Source: an uncultured Gemmatimonadota bacterium (GTDB lineage Bacteria; Gemmatimonadota; Gemmatimonadetes; Gemmatimonadales; GWC2-71-9). Taken from it: 62,873 nucleotides of DNA. How positions within the stretch are numbered: position 1 is the stretch's first letter; every line of letters begins with the position of its first letter. Shown here piece after piece: positions 32,532-41,890 of the stretch. The stretch is from contig CAMPKP010000004.1 of the NCBI GenBank assembly GCA_946887295.1, positions 1 to 62,873 on the forward strand. The letters are read 5' to 3'. The translations under genes and the position numbers were made by a program. Below the pieces are notes generated by a model, which saw nothing but the letters and a program-made list of their open reading frames with translations, was not told where the DNA came from and ran no database searches.

Positions 32532-33857
32532 GTGCGCGACTATCCCAGGATCGTGGTTCCCCCTCCGGGCCCCAAGGCCCAGGCCGTCGTGCGCCGCGAC
32601 GAAGAGTGGACCGCCCCGTGCTACATCAAGGAATACCCGCTGGTCGTCTCCCGGGGCCTCGGACCCATGGTCGAGGACGTGGACGGCAACCGGTTTCTCG
32701 ACTTCATGGCGGGCATCGCGGTCTGCTCGACCGGCTACTCCCACCCCAGGGTCGTGGCCGCCGTGAAGGACGCAGCCGACCGGTTCCTCCACATCTGCGG
32801 CTCCGACTTCTACTACGAGGGCATGGCCGCGCTGTGCGAGCGGCTCGCGCGGCTCGCGCCGGGCCCGTCGCGCAAGCGGGTCTTCCTCACCAACTCGGGC
32901 ACCGAGGCGACCGAAGGCGCGATCAAGCTGGTCCGCTACGCCACCCGGCGCACCGCGATCATCGCCTTCCGGGGCGCCTTCCACGGCCGCAGCACCGGCG
33001 CGGTGACCCTCACGTCGAGCAAGGCGCGCCAGCATGCCGGCTTCGGGCCGCTGCTCCCCGACGTGCACCACGTGCCCTTCGCCTACCGGTATCGCTGCCA
33101 GTTCTGCGCCGACCAGGATGCCTGCAACCGAGGCTGCATCGCGAGCATCGAAGACGAGCTGTTCACCCGCCACCTCGATCCGGCCGACGTGGCCGCCATC
33201 TTCGTGGAGCCGATCCAGGGGGAGGGCGGCTACGTGGTGCCGCCCGCGGGGTGGCTCCGCGATCTCCGCGAGCTCTGCGACCGCCACGGCATCCTGCTCG
33301 TCGCCGACGAAGTGCAGTGCGGCGTCGGCCGCACCGGGAAGATGTGGGCCTGCGAGCACGAGGGCGTCGAGCCCGACATCCTCCTCACCGCGAAGGGGCT
33401 GGGCTCCGGCATGCCGATCGGCGCCATCGTGGCGCGGGAATCGGTCAGCACCTGGGAGAGCGGCTCGCACGGCTCGACCTACGGCGGCAACCCGGTCTGC
33501 TGCGCCGCCGCGCTCGCGACGCTCGATCTGGTCGAGACCGAGCTCATGGCCAATGCCGCCCGCATGGGCGACCGCCTCCTGGCCGGCCTCCGGACGCTGG
33601 AGGCCAAGCACGCGTGCATCGGCGAGGTGCGCGGCGTCGGGCTCATGATCGGGGTCGAGTTCGTGAAGGACCGTCGCACCCGCGAGCCCGCAGCCGAGCT
33701 GCTGAAGAACCTGGTGCTGGGCGCGTTCCAGCGGGGGCTGCTGCTGCTGGGAGCGGGGAAGAGCACGCTGCGGCTCGCTCCGCCCCTGGTGGTGGACGAG
33801 CAGGACGTGGATACCGCACTCGCGATCATCGACGGGCTGCTGAGCGAGCTCGATTGA
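32532..33857 (+). CDS. Class III aminotransferase, archaeal GABA/ornithine-aminotransferase type
   Basis: A 441-residue PLP aminotransferase beginning DYPRIVVPPPGPKAQ, the N-terminus characteristic of the Pyrococcus/Thermococcus 4-aminobutyrate/ornithine aminotransferase group (some of which are racemases). It has FLTNSGTEATEGAIKL, FRGAFHGRSTGAVTLTSS, EPIQGEGGYVVPP, VADEVQCGVGRTGKMWA and PLP-Lys288 in LTAKGLGSGMP. A Cys-rich insert YRYRCQFCADQDACNRGC resembles that of archaeal homologues. The GTG at 32532 is chosen for its AAGGAAGGA site and conserved N-terminus; an ATG at 32490 would overlap the ALDH gene. Confidence 0.87.
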   Translation: MRDYPRIVVPPPGPKAQAVVRRDEEWTAPCYIKEYPLVVSRGLGPMVEDVDGNRFLDFMAGIAVCSTGYSHPRVVAAVKDAADRFLHICGSDFYYEGMAALCERLARLAPGPSRKRVFLTNSGTEATEGAIKLVRYATRRTAIIAFRGAFHGRSTGAVTLTSSKARQHAGFGPLLPDVHHVPFAYRYRCQFCADQDACNRGCIASIEDELFTRHLDPADVAAIFVEPIQGEGGYVVPPAGWLRDLRELCDRHGILLVADEVQCGVGRTGKMWACEHEGVEPDILLTAKGLGSGMPIGAIVARESVSTWESGSHGSTYGGNPVCCAAALATLDLVETELMANAARMGDRLLAGLRTLEAKHACIGEVRGVGLMIGVEFVKDRRTREPAAELLKNLVLGAFQRGLLLLGAGKSTLRLAPPLVVDEQDVDTALAIIDGLLSELD

Positions 33858-34762
33858 GCCCGAGCTCCAAGGTCGTCAGCATGCGCGACGCCGTCGCGGC
33901 GCTGGTCCGCGACGGGGACACGGTGGTGATCGAGGGGTTCACCCATCTCATCTGTTTCGCGGCCGGCCACGAGATCATCCGCCAGCGGCGCCGCGATCTC
34001 ACCCTCTGCCGCCTCACGCCGGACCTGATCTACGACCAGATGATCGCGGCCGGCTGCGCCCGGAAGCTGGTCTTCTCCTGGGCCGGCAACCCGGGCGCCG
34101 GGTCGCTCCATGCATTCCGGCGCGCGGTCGAGAAGGGCGACCCTCCGCTCGAGCTCGAGGAGTACTCGCACTTCGGCATGGTGGCCCGGCTGAGCGCGGG
34201 TGCCGCACGGCTGCCCTTCTGGACCCTGCGCGACTACATGGGCACCGACCTGCCGATCGCCAACCCGCGGATCCGAAGCGTGACCTGCCCCTACACCGGG
34301 GAGGTGCTGGCCACCGTGCCCGCGCTCAATCCCGACGTGACGGTGGTGCATGCCCAGCGGGCCGACGCTCAAGGGAATGCGCAGATCTGGGGGCTGCTGG
34401 GCGTGCAGAAGGAGGCCGCCTTGGCGTCCGAGCGCGTGATCGTCGTCGTGGAGGAGCTGGTGGACGAGTCGGTGATCCGGGCCGATCCCAACCGCACGGT
34501 CATTCCCGGCCTGGCGGTGGACGCGGTCGTCGTGGAGCCCTGGGGCGCCCACCCGTCCTACGCCCAGGGCTACTACGATCGCGACAACGAGTTCTACGTC
34601 GGGTGGGAGCCGATCTCGCGCGATCGATCCTCACTGCACCGGTACCTGGACGAGTACGTCTTCGGGGTTCGGGATCGAGTGGAATACGTGGAGCTCTGCG
34701 GAGGGCTCGAGCGCCTTCGCGCCTCGAGCCGGGTGTGCGCCGGGGTGAACTATGGCTATTGA
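33854..34762 (+). CDS. CoA-transferase subunit A (glutaconate CoA-transferase-like)
   Basis: A 302-residue alpha subunit of a family I CoA-transferase, closest in pattern to GctA: SMRDAVAALVRDGDTVVIEGFTH, LSAGAARLPFWTLRDYMGTDL, NPDVTVVHAQRADAQGNAQIWG and DPNRTVIPGLAVDAVVVEPWGAHPS. It transfers CoA between acids such as glutarate, glutaconate or 3-oxoacids; the substrate is not determined by sequence. The TTG at 33854 overlaps the aminotransferase stop by 4 bp; ATG at 33881 would cut into the first conserved helix. Subunit B follows with an 11-bp overlap. Confidence 0.87.
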   Translation: MSPSSKVVSMRDAVAALVRDGDTVVIEGFTHLICFAAGHEIIRQRRRDLTLCRLTPDLIYDQMIAAGCARKLVFSWAGNPGAGSLHAFRRAVEKGDPPLELEEYSHFGMVARLSAGAARLPFWTLRDYMGTDLPIANPRIRSVTCPYTGEVLATVPALNPDVTVVHAQRADAQGNAQIWGLLGVQKEAALASERVIVVVEELVDESVIRADPNRTVIPGLAVDAVVVEPWGAHPSYAQGYYDRDNEFYVGWEPISRDRSSLHRYLDEYVFGVRDRVEYVELCGGLERLRASSRVCAGVNYGY

Positions 34763-35528
34763 GGGGTGCTACACCCCCGCCGAAATGATGGCCACCGTCG
34801 CCGCCCGAGAGCTCCGCGACGGCGAGGTGGTGTTCGTCGGTATCGGGCTCCCCAACCTCGCCTGCAATCTCGCCCGTGCCACGCACGCGCCCGGGCTCGT
34901 GCTGATCTACGAGTCGGGAGCCGTCGGCGCCGAGCCCGAGCGGCTGCCCGTCTCCATCGGCGACCCGTCGCTGGTCACCGGATCCCTGATGGTGTGCGGC
35001 ATGGCCGATGTCTTCCAGTTCCTGCTGCAGAACGGCAGGATCGAGGTCGGGTTTCTGGGCGGCGCACAGATCGACCGCTACGGGAACATCAACACCACCG
35101 TGGTCGGCGGCTACGATCACCCGGCGGTCCGCCTGCCGGGGAGCGGTGGTGCGGCCGAGATCGCGATTCACGCCCGGCGAACGGTCGCGATCGCGCGGCT
35201 CAGCCGCCGCGCGTTTCCGGAGGCGGTGGATTTCCTCACCAGTCCCGGACACAGGATGCGGGGGCACACGCGCCGCGAGCTGGGCATGCCGGGCGCGGGA
35301 CCGGTCAGGGTCATCACCGACAAGGGAATCCTCGAGGCCGACCCGGCCACCGGGGAGCTGGTGCTGGCCGCCGTCTACCCCGGCGTCAGCATCGAGGACG
35401 TGAGCTCCTGCGTCGGCTGGTCCCTCCGCTGTCGCGACCCGCTGTCGGCGGTGAATCCCCCCGGCGCCGAGGAGCTTCGGCTGCTGCGGGAGGTTCTCGA
35501 CCCGGCCGGCCTCTACCTGGGGAGCTGA
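34752..35528 (+). CDS. CoA-transferase subunit B
   Basis: A 258-residue beta subunit carrying the catalytic glutamate in LIYESGAVGAEP near residue 55, with FVGIGLPNLACNLARATH before it and VGFLGGAQIDRYGNINTTVVG near 100. It pairs with subunit A, whose 3' end it overlaps, to make the active heteromer. With the aminotransferases and ALDH upstream it completes a logical route: amino acid to semialdehyde to dicarboxylate to acyl-CoA. The acyl group is inferred, not known. Confidence 0.88.
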   Translation: MAIEGCYTPAEMMATVAARELRDGEVVFVGIGLPNLACNLARATHAPGLVLIYESGAVGAEPERLPVSIGDPSLVTGSLMVCGMADVFQFLLQNGRIEVGFLGGAQIDRYGNINTTVVGGYDHPAVRLPGSGGAAEIAIHARRTVAIARLSRRAFPEAVDFLTSPGHRMRGHTRRELGMPGAGPVRVITDKGILEADPATGELVLAAVYPGVSIEDVSSCVGWSLRCRDPLSAVNPPGAEELRLLREVLDPAGLYLGS

Positions 35529-35529
35529 C

Positions 35530-36948
35530 ATGGCGACCGCTACCGCGCCCTCCTCGGAGCACACGGTCCCCGCGCTGCCCCGCGCAATGGGGCTCCGCGA
35601 CCTGGTGCTGTTCAACATCGTCACCGTCCTCAGCCTGCGCTGGCTCGCGACCGCCGCCGCCGCGGGGCCCAGCTCGGTCTCGCTCTGGATCCTCGCGGCA
35701 GTCTTCTTCTTCGTGCCGCAGGGGCTGGCGGTCAGCCACCTCGCGGCCCGCTACCCGAACGAAGGCGGGATCTACTTCTGGACCAAGCGGGCCTTCGGCG
35801 ACGGACACGGATTCCTCTGCGGCTGGTGCTACTGGGTCAACAACATCCTCTATTATCCCAACCTCCTCATGTCCACGGCGGTGGTGGGCACGTACGTGTT
35901 GGGGCGGGGCGGCACCGGGATGGAGAGCGATTGGAGCTACGTCCTGCCCGCGACCCTCGGCGCGCTGTGGCTCGCGGTGGGCCTCAACATCGTCGGTCTG
36001 AGGACCGGCCGCTGGCTCCAGAACCTGGGCGCGCTCGGCGCCTACCTGCCGGGCATCCTGCTCGTGGGGCTCGGGACCTATGCCGCCCTGACCCGGCCGC
36101 CGGCGACACCCATGACGCTGCGGACGCTGGTGCCCGACCTCGGCGACTGGTCCTCGCTCAACCTCTGGGCGTCCATCGCCTTTGCGTTCGCCGGACTGGA
36201 GCTCTGCGCCGTGCTGGGCGACGAGGTCCGGGATCCGCGGCGGACCCTGCCACGATCGATCCTGATCTCGGCGCCGCTCATCGCGTTTCTCTACATCGCC
36301 GGGACCCTGGCGGTGCTCTGGCTGATCCCTACCGGAGAGGTGAACATCGTCTCCGGGTTTCTCCAGGCGATCCAGGTCGGCGCCGGCGACGCGGGTATCG
36401 CGCTGGCCTGGCTCGCCCCGGCGGCGGCCGCGATGTACGTGATCGGCAACATCGGGGGCGTGGGCGCGTGGCTCACCGGACCGGCTCGCGTGGCGTTCGT
36501 GATCGGGCTCGACCGCTACTTTCCGCCCGCGTTCGGCAGGGTGCACCCCCGCTGGAAGACCCCCTACGTCGCGATCCTGACGCAGGCCGTGCTCGCCTCG
36601 CTCTTTCTCCTGGTCTCGGTGCTGGGCCACGGAACCACGGTGGAGCGAGCCTATCTGGTCATCCTCGACACGATGCTCCTGGTCTACTTCATCCCCTACA
36701 TCTATCTCTTCCTCTGCTACCTCACCGACACGCTGCGCCACGGAGGCGCCGGCCCCGGCGGCATGCGCGGCCTGAGGGCGGGTCTGATCGGCCTGAGCGG
36801 CCTCTCGCTGACGCTGCTCGCGATGGCGATCGCCACGGTTCCGCCCGGGGGGACCGCGGAGCCCTGGCTCTTCCGGCTGAAGGTGATCGGCGGCGCCGGC
36901 GCCTTCGTCGCGATCGGAGGCGTGCTCTACCTGCGGGGACGGCGGTGA
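35530..36948 (+). CDS. APC-family amino acid permease
   Basis: A 472-residue transporter with about 12 hydrophobic helices. The first-helix region is ...LVLFNIVTVLSLRWLATAAAAG, rather than the classical G-G-I-I-G-x-G-I. It also has SHLAARYPNEGGIYFWTKRAFGD, FAFAGLELCAVLGDEVRDPRRTLPRSI and a Pro/Gly-rich loop GRVHPRWKTPYVAIL. This pattern fits the glutamate/GABA and amine-permease branch of APC. It starts 1 bp after the CoA-transferase stop, so it probably imports the amino acid that the upstream enzymes degrade. Confidence 0.88.
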   Translation: MATATAPSSEHTVPALPRAMGLRDLVLFNIVTVLSLRWLATAAAAGPSSVSLWILAAVFFFVPQGLAVSHLAARYPNEGGIYFWTKRAFGDGHGFLCGWCYWVNNILYYPNLLMSTAVVGTYVLGRGGTGMESDWSYVLPATLGALWLAVGLNIVGLRTGRWLQNLGALGAYLPGILLVGLGTYAALTRPPATPMTLRTLVPDLGDWSSLNLWASIAFAFAGLELCAVLGDEVRDPRRTLPRSILISAPLIAFLYIAGTLAVLWLIPTGEVNIVSGFLQAIQVGAGDAGIALAWLAPAAAAMYVIGNIGGVGAWLTGPARVAFVIGLDRYFPPAFGRVHPRWKTPYVAILTQAVLASLFLLVSVLGHGTTVERAYLVILDTMLLVYFIPYIYLFLCYLTDTLRHGGAGPGGMRGLRAGLIGLSGLSLTLLAMAIATVPPGGTAEPWLFRLKVIGGAGAFVAIGGVLYLRGRR

Positions 36949-39488
36949 GTCGGATCGGCTGGATCGCGCTCGGGGTGGCGTGTCTCGCCCCTGCGGGCGG
37001 GGCCGGGGCCGCCCAGGCCCAGCGCGCGCCCGTGCTCCGCCAGGTCAAGACTCCGCACGCCTACTACTTCCGCGAGATGCTGATCCCTCAGCTCACCACC
37101 GGGCCGAGCGGCGCGGCGTGGTCTCCGGACGGCGGTGAGCTGATCTATTCGATGCAGGGCTCGCTCTGGCGCCAGCGGCTCGGCGATCCGGAGGCCCGGC
37201 AGCTCACCGACGGCCCCGGTTACGACTACCAGCCCGACTGGTCGCCCGACGGGCGTCGGGTGGTGTTCGCCTCCTACCGAAACGATGCGATCGAGCTGTG
37301 GCTCCTCGATCTGGAGACAGGCCAGTCCTCGCCGCTCGCCGCGGACGGGGCGGTCAACATCGAGCCCCGCTGGTCACCGGACGGCACCCGCGTGGCCTAC
37401 ACCTCGTCGGCGCACGAGGGACTCTGGCACGTCTTCGTGGTGCAGGTGGACGCGGGCGGCGCACGAGGCAAGCCGGTACGGGTGAGCAGCGACCGCGACA
37501 GCGGTCTGCCTCGCTACTACTATCATCGCAAGGATCAGTACCTCTCTCCCACGTGGTCTCCCGACGGCCGAGAGCTCCTCCTCGTCTCCAACCGCGGCCA
37601 CATCTGGGGGTCCGGCGGCTTCTGGAGGGTTCCGGCGGACGGAGGCGGCGCGGAGCGCGAGATCCACTACGAGGAGACCAACTGGAAGGCCAGGCCCGAC
37701 TGGAGCCGCGACGGGCGACGCGTCGTCTATTCCTCCTACCTCGGTCGCCAGTGGAATCAGCTCTGGCTCATGCCCGCCGAAGGAGGCGATCCGCTTCAGC
37801 TCACCTACGGCGAGTTCGACGCCACCGTGCCCCGTTGGTCTCCCTCGGGCGACCGCATCGCCTATGTCAGCAACGAGAGGGGCAACACGTCACTGTGGGT
37901 GCTCGACGCGGTCAGCGGTGGGCGCCAGGAAGTGCGTGCGGAGCGGCGACGCTATCTGGCACCCGCGGGAACCCTGCGTCTCATGGTGACCGATGTCCAC
38001 GGAGCCCCCATGCCGGCCCGGGTGTCGGTGACGGGGAGCGACGGCCGGAGCCATGCGCCGGCGGATGCCTGGCAGCACGCCGACGACGCCTTCGACCGGG
38101 CCGAGCGCAGGTTCGAGTACGGGTACTTCCACACCCGAGGCTCGGCCACGCTTACCCTGCCGCCCGGCACCTACGACATCGAGGTGTCGCGGGGGCCGGA
38201 GTATCGGGTAGTGACTCGCGCGATCGAGATCGCGGCGGGCGCCAATCCGCCGGTGCGCGTGGCACTGGGCCTGCTCGACGACCTCCAGGCGCGCGGCTGG
38301 TTCAGTGGCGACCTCCACGTCCACATGAACTACGGAGGCGCCTACCGCAACGATCCCACGCGCATGGCGCTCCAGGCGCGCGCCGAGGATCTCCACGTCG
38401 TGGAAAACCTGATCGTGAACAAGGAAGGCAGGGTGCCCGACGTCGCCTGGTTCCGCTCGGGGCCTGATCCCGCCTCGTCGCCCGGGACGCTCATCATGCA
38501 CGGGCAGGAGTACCACACCAGCTTCTGGGGCCACGTGGGCCTGCTGGGCCTGGAGGACCACCTCCTGCTTCCGGGCTACACCGCCTACGCCAACACCGGG
38601 GTCGCCAGCCTGCAGCCGACCAACGCGCGCGTCTTCGATCTGGCCCGCGCCCAGGGCGCGGTCACCGGCTATGTGCACCCCTACGATGCCTATCCCGACC
38701 CCCGCGACAACACGCGGACGCTGACCCACGCGCTTCCGGTGGACCTCGCGCTCGGGAAGGTGGACTACTATGAGGCCGTCGGGTTCGTGGACGACCTCAT
38801 GGCGACGGCCGAAGTGTGGTACCGGCTGCTCAACTGCGGTTTCCGGCTGGCGGCGGGCGGCGGCACCGACGCGATGGCCAACTTCGCCTCGCTGCGAGGT
38901 CCGGTCGGCATGAACCGGGTGTATGTAAGGAGCGGAGCGCCGCTCGAGCACCGCAAGTGGCTCTCGGCGCTCAAGGCCGGCCGGAGCTTCGCGACCAATG
39001 GGCCGCTGCTGGACATGACCGTGGACGGCACCGGGCTGGGCGGCGAGGTGTCGCTGCCGGCCGGTGGCCGCGAGGTAGCGGTGAGCGTGAGGCTCAGGTC
39101 CAACGTGCCGGTGGACCATCTGGAGGTGATCCTCGACGGCAGCGTCGTGCAGCGGATTCCGGTCGACCGGGACCGTCGCTCGGCCACGGCCACGGCGCGA
39201 GTGCGGGTGAATCGCAGCGGCTGGATCCTGCTACGGGCGCGGGGAGACCAGCCGGCCTACCCGACGCTCGATGTCTTCCCCTATGCGACCACCAGCCCGA
39301 TCTACCTGACGGTCGCCGGGAAGCCGGCTCGATCCCCCGACGACGCCCGCTACTTCATGGCGTGGATCGATCGGATGCGCATGGCGGTGGAGACGCACAC
39401 GGCCTGGAACTCGGGGGAGGAGCGCCGGGAGACGCTGGACATGCTGGCCCGCGCCCGGGCGGAGTACGAGCGGAGATCGAAGCAGTAG
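36945..39488 (+). CDS. Exported TolB-like propeller fused to CehA/McbA-type PHP metallohydrolase
   Basis: An 847-residue secreted protein. After a signal peptide (IALGVACLAPAGGAGAAQAQ) come at least six WSPDG propeller repeats (residues ~55-325, for example PDWSPDGRRVVFASY, PRWSPDGTRVAYTS). A carboxypeptidase-regulatory-like beta domain (~340-440) follows, then a PHP/CehA-McbA hydrolase (~450-750). Probable metal ligands lie in SGDLHVHMNYGG, GQEYHTSFWGHVG, GYVHPYDAYPD and AAGGGTDAM. Proteins of this fold hydrolyse esters or amides such as carbamates, but the substrate here is unknown. The GTG start overlaps the permease stop (GTGA), and a second permease follows. Confidence 0.85.
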   Translation: MSRIGWIALGVACLAPAGGAGAAQAQRAPVLRQVKTPHAYYFREMLIPQLTTGPSGAAWSPDGGELIYSMQGSLWRQRLGDPEARQLTDGPGYDYQPDWSPDGRRVVFASYRNDAIELWLLDLETGQSSPLAADGAVNIEPRWSPDGTRVAYTSSAHEGLWHVFVVQVDAGGARGKPVRVSSDRDSGLPRYYYHRKDQYLSPTWSPDGRELLLVSNRGHIWGSGGFWRVPADGGGAEREIHYEETNWKARPDWSRDGRRVVYSSYLGRQWNQLWLMPAEGGDPLQLTYGEFDATVPRWSPSGDRIAYVSNERGNTSLWVLDAVSGGRQEVRAERRRYLAPAGTLRLMVTDVHGAPMPARVSVTGSDGRSHAPADAWQHADDAFDRAERRFEYGYFHTRGSATLTLPPGTYDIEVSRGPEYRVVTRAIEIAAGANPPVRVALGLLDDLQARGWFSGDLHVHMNYGGAYRNDPTRMALQARAEDLHVVENLIVNKEGRVPDVAWFRSGPDPASSPGTLIMHGQEYHTSFWGHVGLLGLEDHLLLPGYTAYANTGVASLQPTNARVFDLARAQGAVTGYVHPYDAYPDPRDNTRTLTHALPVDLALGKVDYYEAVGFVDDLMATAEVWYRLLNCGFRLAAGGGTDAMANFASLRGPVGMNRVYVRSGAPLEHRKWLSALKAGRSFATNGPLLDMTVDGTGLGGEVSLPAGGREVAVSVRLRSNVPVDHLEVILDGSVVQRIPVDRDRRSATATARVRVNRSGWILLRARGDQPAYPTLDVFPYATTSPIYLTVAGKPARSPDDARYFMAWIDRMRMAVETHTAWNSGEERRETLDMLARARAEYERRSKQ

Positions 39489-39499
39489 CCGCGCTCGAG

Positions 39500-40810
39500 G
39501 TGACCACCTACGCGCGCCGGCTCGGCCTCTTCTCGGGCACGATGGCCGTCATCGGCGGGATCATCGGCGGCGGCATCTTCCGCACTCCGGCGGCGGTCGC
39601 GGAGCGGCTGGGCTCGCCGACGCTCATCCTCGCGGCCTGGGCGACCGGCGGGGTCGTCGCGCTGATCGGCGCCGGGTGCTTCGGGGAGCTGGGACAGCGC
39701 CGGCCGCGGGCGGGCGGCGGCTACGTCTACCTCCGGGAGACCTGGGGAGCACTGCCCGCATTTCTCTACGGCTGGGCGTTGCTGCTGGTGATCGCGAGCG
39801 GGGCCATCGCGGCCATCGCCGTGACGTTCGCCGACTACGCCCTGCTGCTCACCGGCCTCCCCGCGCGCTTCACTCGGCCCCTCGCGATCACGGCGATCCT
39901 CTTCGTGTCGGCCGTCAACTATCTCGGGGTCACCCCCGGCGCCGTGGTGCAGAACGTCTTCACCCTGCTCAAGCTGGCGGCGCTCGCAGCCCTGGTGCTG
40001 GTGGGGCTGGCCGCGGGCCTTCCAAGCGCGGCCCCGTCGCCGCCCGGCACGCCGGCCGCGTTCGGCGCGGCACTGGTCCCCATTCTCTTCACCTACGGCG
40101 GGTGGCAGCAGACCAACTTCATCGCCGAGGAGATGTCCGATCCCGAGCGCGACCTCCCGCGAGCGCTGGTGCTCGGCGTCGGTGCGGTGATCGTGGTCTA
40201 TCTGCTCGCCAACCTCGCGTATCTTCACGCCCTGGGCGCCGCGGGGCTCGCCGCGAGCACGGCGCCCGCCGCCGACGCGATGCGGGCGATCCTGGGGCCG
40301 GCAGGAGGGACGCTGATCGCGGCCGGCATCGCCGTCTCGACCTTCGGATTCCTCGGCCTGGTCGTCCTGGTGACGCCGCGAGTGTTCCAGGCGATGGCCG
40401 CGGACGGCGTGTTCTTCCCCCGGCTCGCGCGGCTTCACCCGGTGCACCGCACGCCCGGCGCGGCCATCGGGCTCCAGGCGGTCTGGGCCTCCGCGCTGGT
40501 GTCGTCCGGCAGCTTCGCGCAGCTGGTGGACTATGTCGCCTTCGCCGACTGGATCTTCTTCGGACTCACGGTCTCGTCGCTGTTCATCTATCGCATGCGG
40601 GAGCGCTCGACGGGCGAGGCTCCACGTGCGGGTGCCTTCCGGGTACCCGGGTATCCCTGGACTCCGGCCGTCTTCGTCGCCGCGGCGCTGCTCGTGGTGG
40701 CGAGCTCGATCGCCGCCAATCCGCGGAACGCGGTGATCGGCACCGGTCTACTCGCGCTTGGCATACCCGTATACGGGTACTGGAGCAGGCGGCAGCGACC
40801 TTCCCGCTGA
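39500..40810 (+). CDS. APC-family amino acid permease (second)
   Basis: A 436-residue permease with about 12 helices and the classical first-helix motif GGIIGGGIFRTPAAVAERLG, followed by GELGQRRPRAGGGYVYLRETWG and ILFTYGGWQQTNFIAEEMSDPERDLPRAL. It resembles the L-type/serine-threonine exchanger branch and is clearly distinct from the permease 2.5 kb upstream. The GTG at 39500 is the first usable start after the preceding stop, with only a weak GAG site. It is the last gene of this block and converges with the lacI-type gene (29 bp gap). Confidence 0.87.
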   Translation: MTTYARRLGLFSGTMAVIGGIIGGGIFRTPAAVAERLGSPTLILAAWATGGVVALIGAGCFGELGQRRPRAGGGYVYLRETWGALPAFLYGWALLLVIASGAIAAIAVTFADYALLLTGLPARFTRPLAITAILFVSAVNYLGVTPGAVVQNVFTLLKLAALAALVLVGLAAGLPSAAPSPPGTPAAFGAALVPILFTYGGWQQTNFIAEEMSDPERDLPRALVLGVGAVIVVYLLANLAYLHALGAAGLAASTAPAADAMRAILGPAGGTLIAAGIAVSTFGFLGLVVLVTPRVFQAMAADGVFFPRLARLHPVHRTPGAAIGLQAVWASALVSSGSFAQLVDYVAFADWIFFGLTVSSLFIYRMRERSTGEAPRAGAFRVPGYPWTPAVFVAAALLVVASSIAANPRNAVIGTGLLALGIPVYGYWSRRQRPSR

Positions 40811-40839
40811 TCCGTTCCCGCCGGTGCCACGAGTGACGG

Positions 40840-41856
40840 TCAGCCCCTCGCGCCCTTCCGCGCCGGAGGCGCCGTCGTCCCCCTCGTCACCAGGGCAGGG
40901 GCCATCACCACCTGCCGCGGCGCCGTCCGCCGCCGCTCCAGCCGCTCCAGCAGCAGGTCCACGGCCGTTCTCCCCATCGCCTCGCGCGGCTGGTCGATGG
41001 TGGTGAGGTCGATGTGCCGCAGCCCCGCGAGCGCCGTGTTGTCGTAGCCCACCAGCGAGATATCCTGCGGCACCCGGAGACCCCGCCGGGTGAGCGCATC
41101 CAGCGCGCCGATCGCGCTGAGGTCGTTGGCCGCGAAGATGGCGGTGGGCCGCGGGCCGCGCGCGAGCAGCGCCGTCACGCCCTTCGCCCCACCCTCCTCG
41201 GTATAGTCGCCGCGGGCGGTCCGGGCATACGACGCGAGCCCGTGCCGCCGCATGGTACGGGTGTATCCCTCCTTGCGGGCCCGCGCCCCGGCGCCCCGCC
41301 CGCCGTCGATGTGGGCGATACGGGTGTGACCCAGCTCGACCAGGTGATCCACCACGAGCGTGGCACCTGCCGGGTCGTCGTTGGTGACGCAGTCCACTTT
41401 GGCGGCCGCGATGGTCCGAGCGACCAGGACGACCGGGACCGATCGGGCCGCCTCACTGATCCGGGCGTCGTCCAGCCGGGGCGCGGCGAGGATCAGGCCG
41501 TCGCTCCGGAGCTCCAGAAGGGTCTCGATCGCCTCGGCCTCGCCGCTGGGCGCGCGGTTGCCGGTGTTGACCATCGCCTTGTACCCTCGCTCGCCCGCCC
41601 GCCCGGCCACGCCGTCGAGCACGTCGGCGAAGAAGGTGTTGTGCAGGTCGGAGAGCATGACACCGAGCACGTGGGTGCGCCGCTGCACCAGACTGCGGGC
41701 GACCGCGTTGGGCCGATAGTCGAGCTCGGCGACGGCGGCGAGGACCGCCCGGCGCTTCGGCTCGCTCACCGAAGGAGAGTCGTGCATGACGAGGGAGACC
41801 AGGGACTTGGAGACCCCGGCGCGGGCGGCGACATCGTGGATCGTGGCTTGGCTCAT
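40840..41856 (-). CDS. LacI-family transcriptional regulator of the inositol operon
   Basis: A 338-residue LacI/GalR regulator. The N-terminal HTH is TIHDVAARAGVSKSLVSLVMH (residues ~5-25), the hinge helix is NAVARSLVQRRTHVLGV, and a periplasmic-binding-protein-like effector domain follows (GVMLSDLHNTFFADVL, IFAANDLSAIGAL, SLVGYDNTALAGL, TIDQP). It is divergent from iolG, and two palindromes of LacI-operator type lie in the 152-bp gap. It therefore most likely represses the iol operon until inositol or an early intermediate binds. The effector is inferred from the neighbours. Confidence 0.92.
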   Translation of the reverse strand: MSQATIHDVAARAGVSKSLVSLVMHDSPSVSEPKRRAVLAAVAELDYRPNAVARSLVQRRTHVLGVMLSDLHNTFFADVLDGVAGRAGERGYKAMVNTGNRAPSGEAEAIETLLELRSDGLILAAPRLDDARISEAARSVPVVLVARTIAAAKVDCVTNDDPAGATLVVDHLVELGHTRIAHIDGGRGAGARARKEGYTRTMRRHGLASYARTARGDYTEEGGAKGVTALLARGPRPTAIFAANDLSAIGALDALTRRGLRVPQDISLVGYDNTALAGLRHIDLTTIDQPREAMGRTAVDLLLERLERRRTAPRQVVMAPALVTRGTTAPPARKGARG

Positions 41857-41890
41857 CGGGTCTCTCTCGGCTGGCCTGCGCGGCCCGTGC

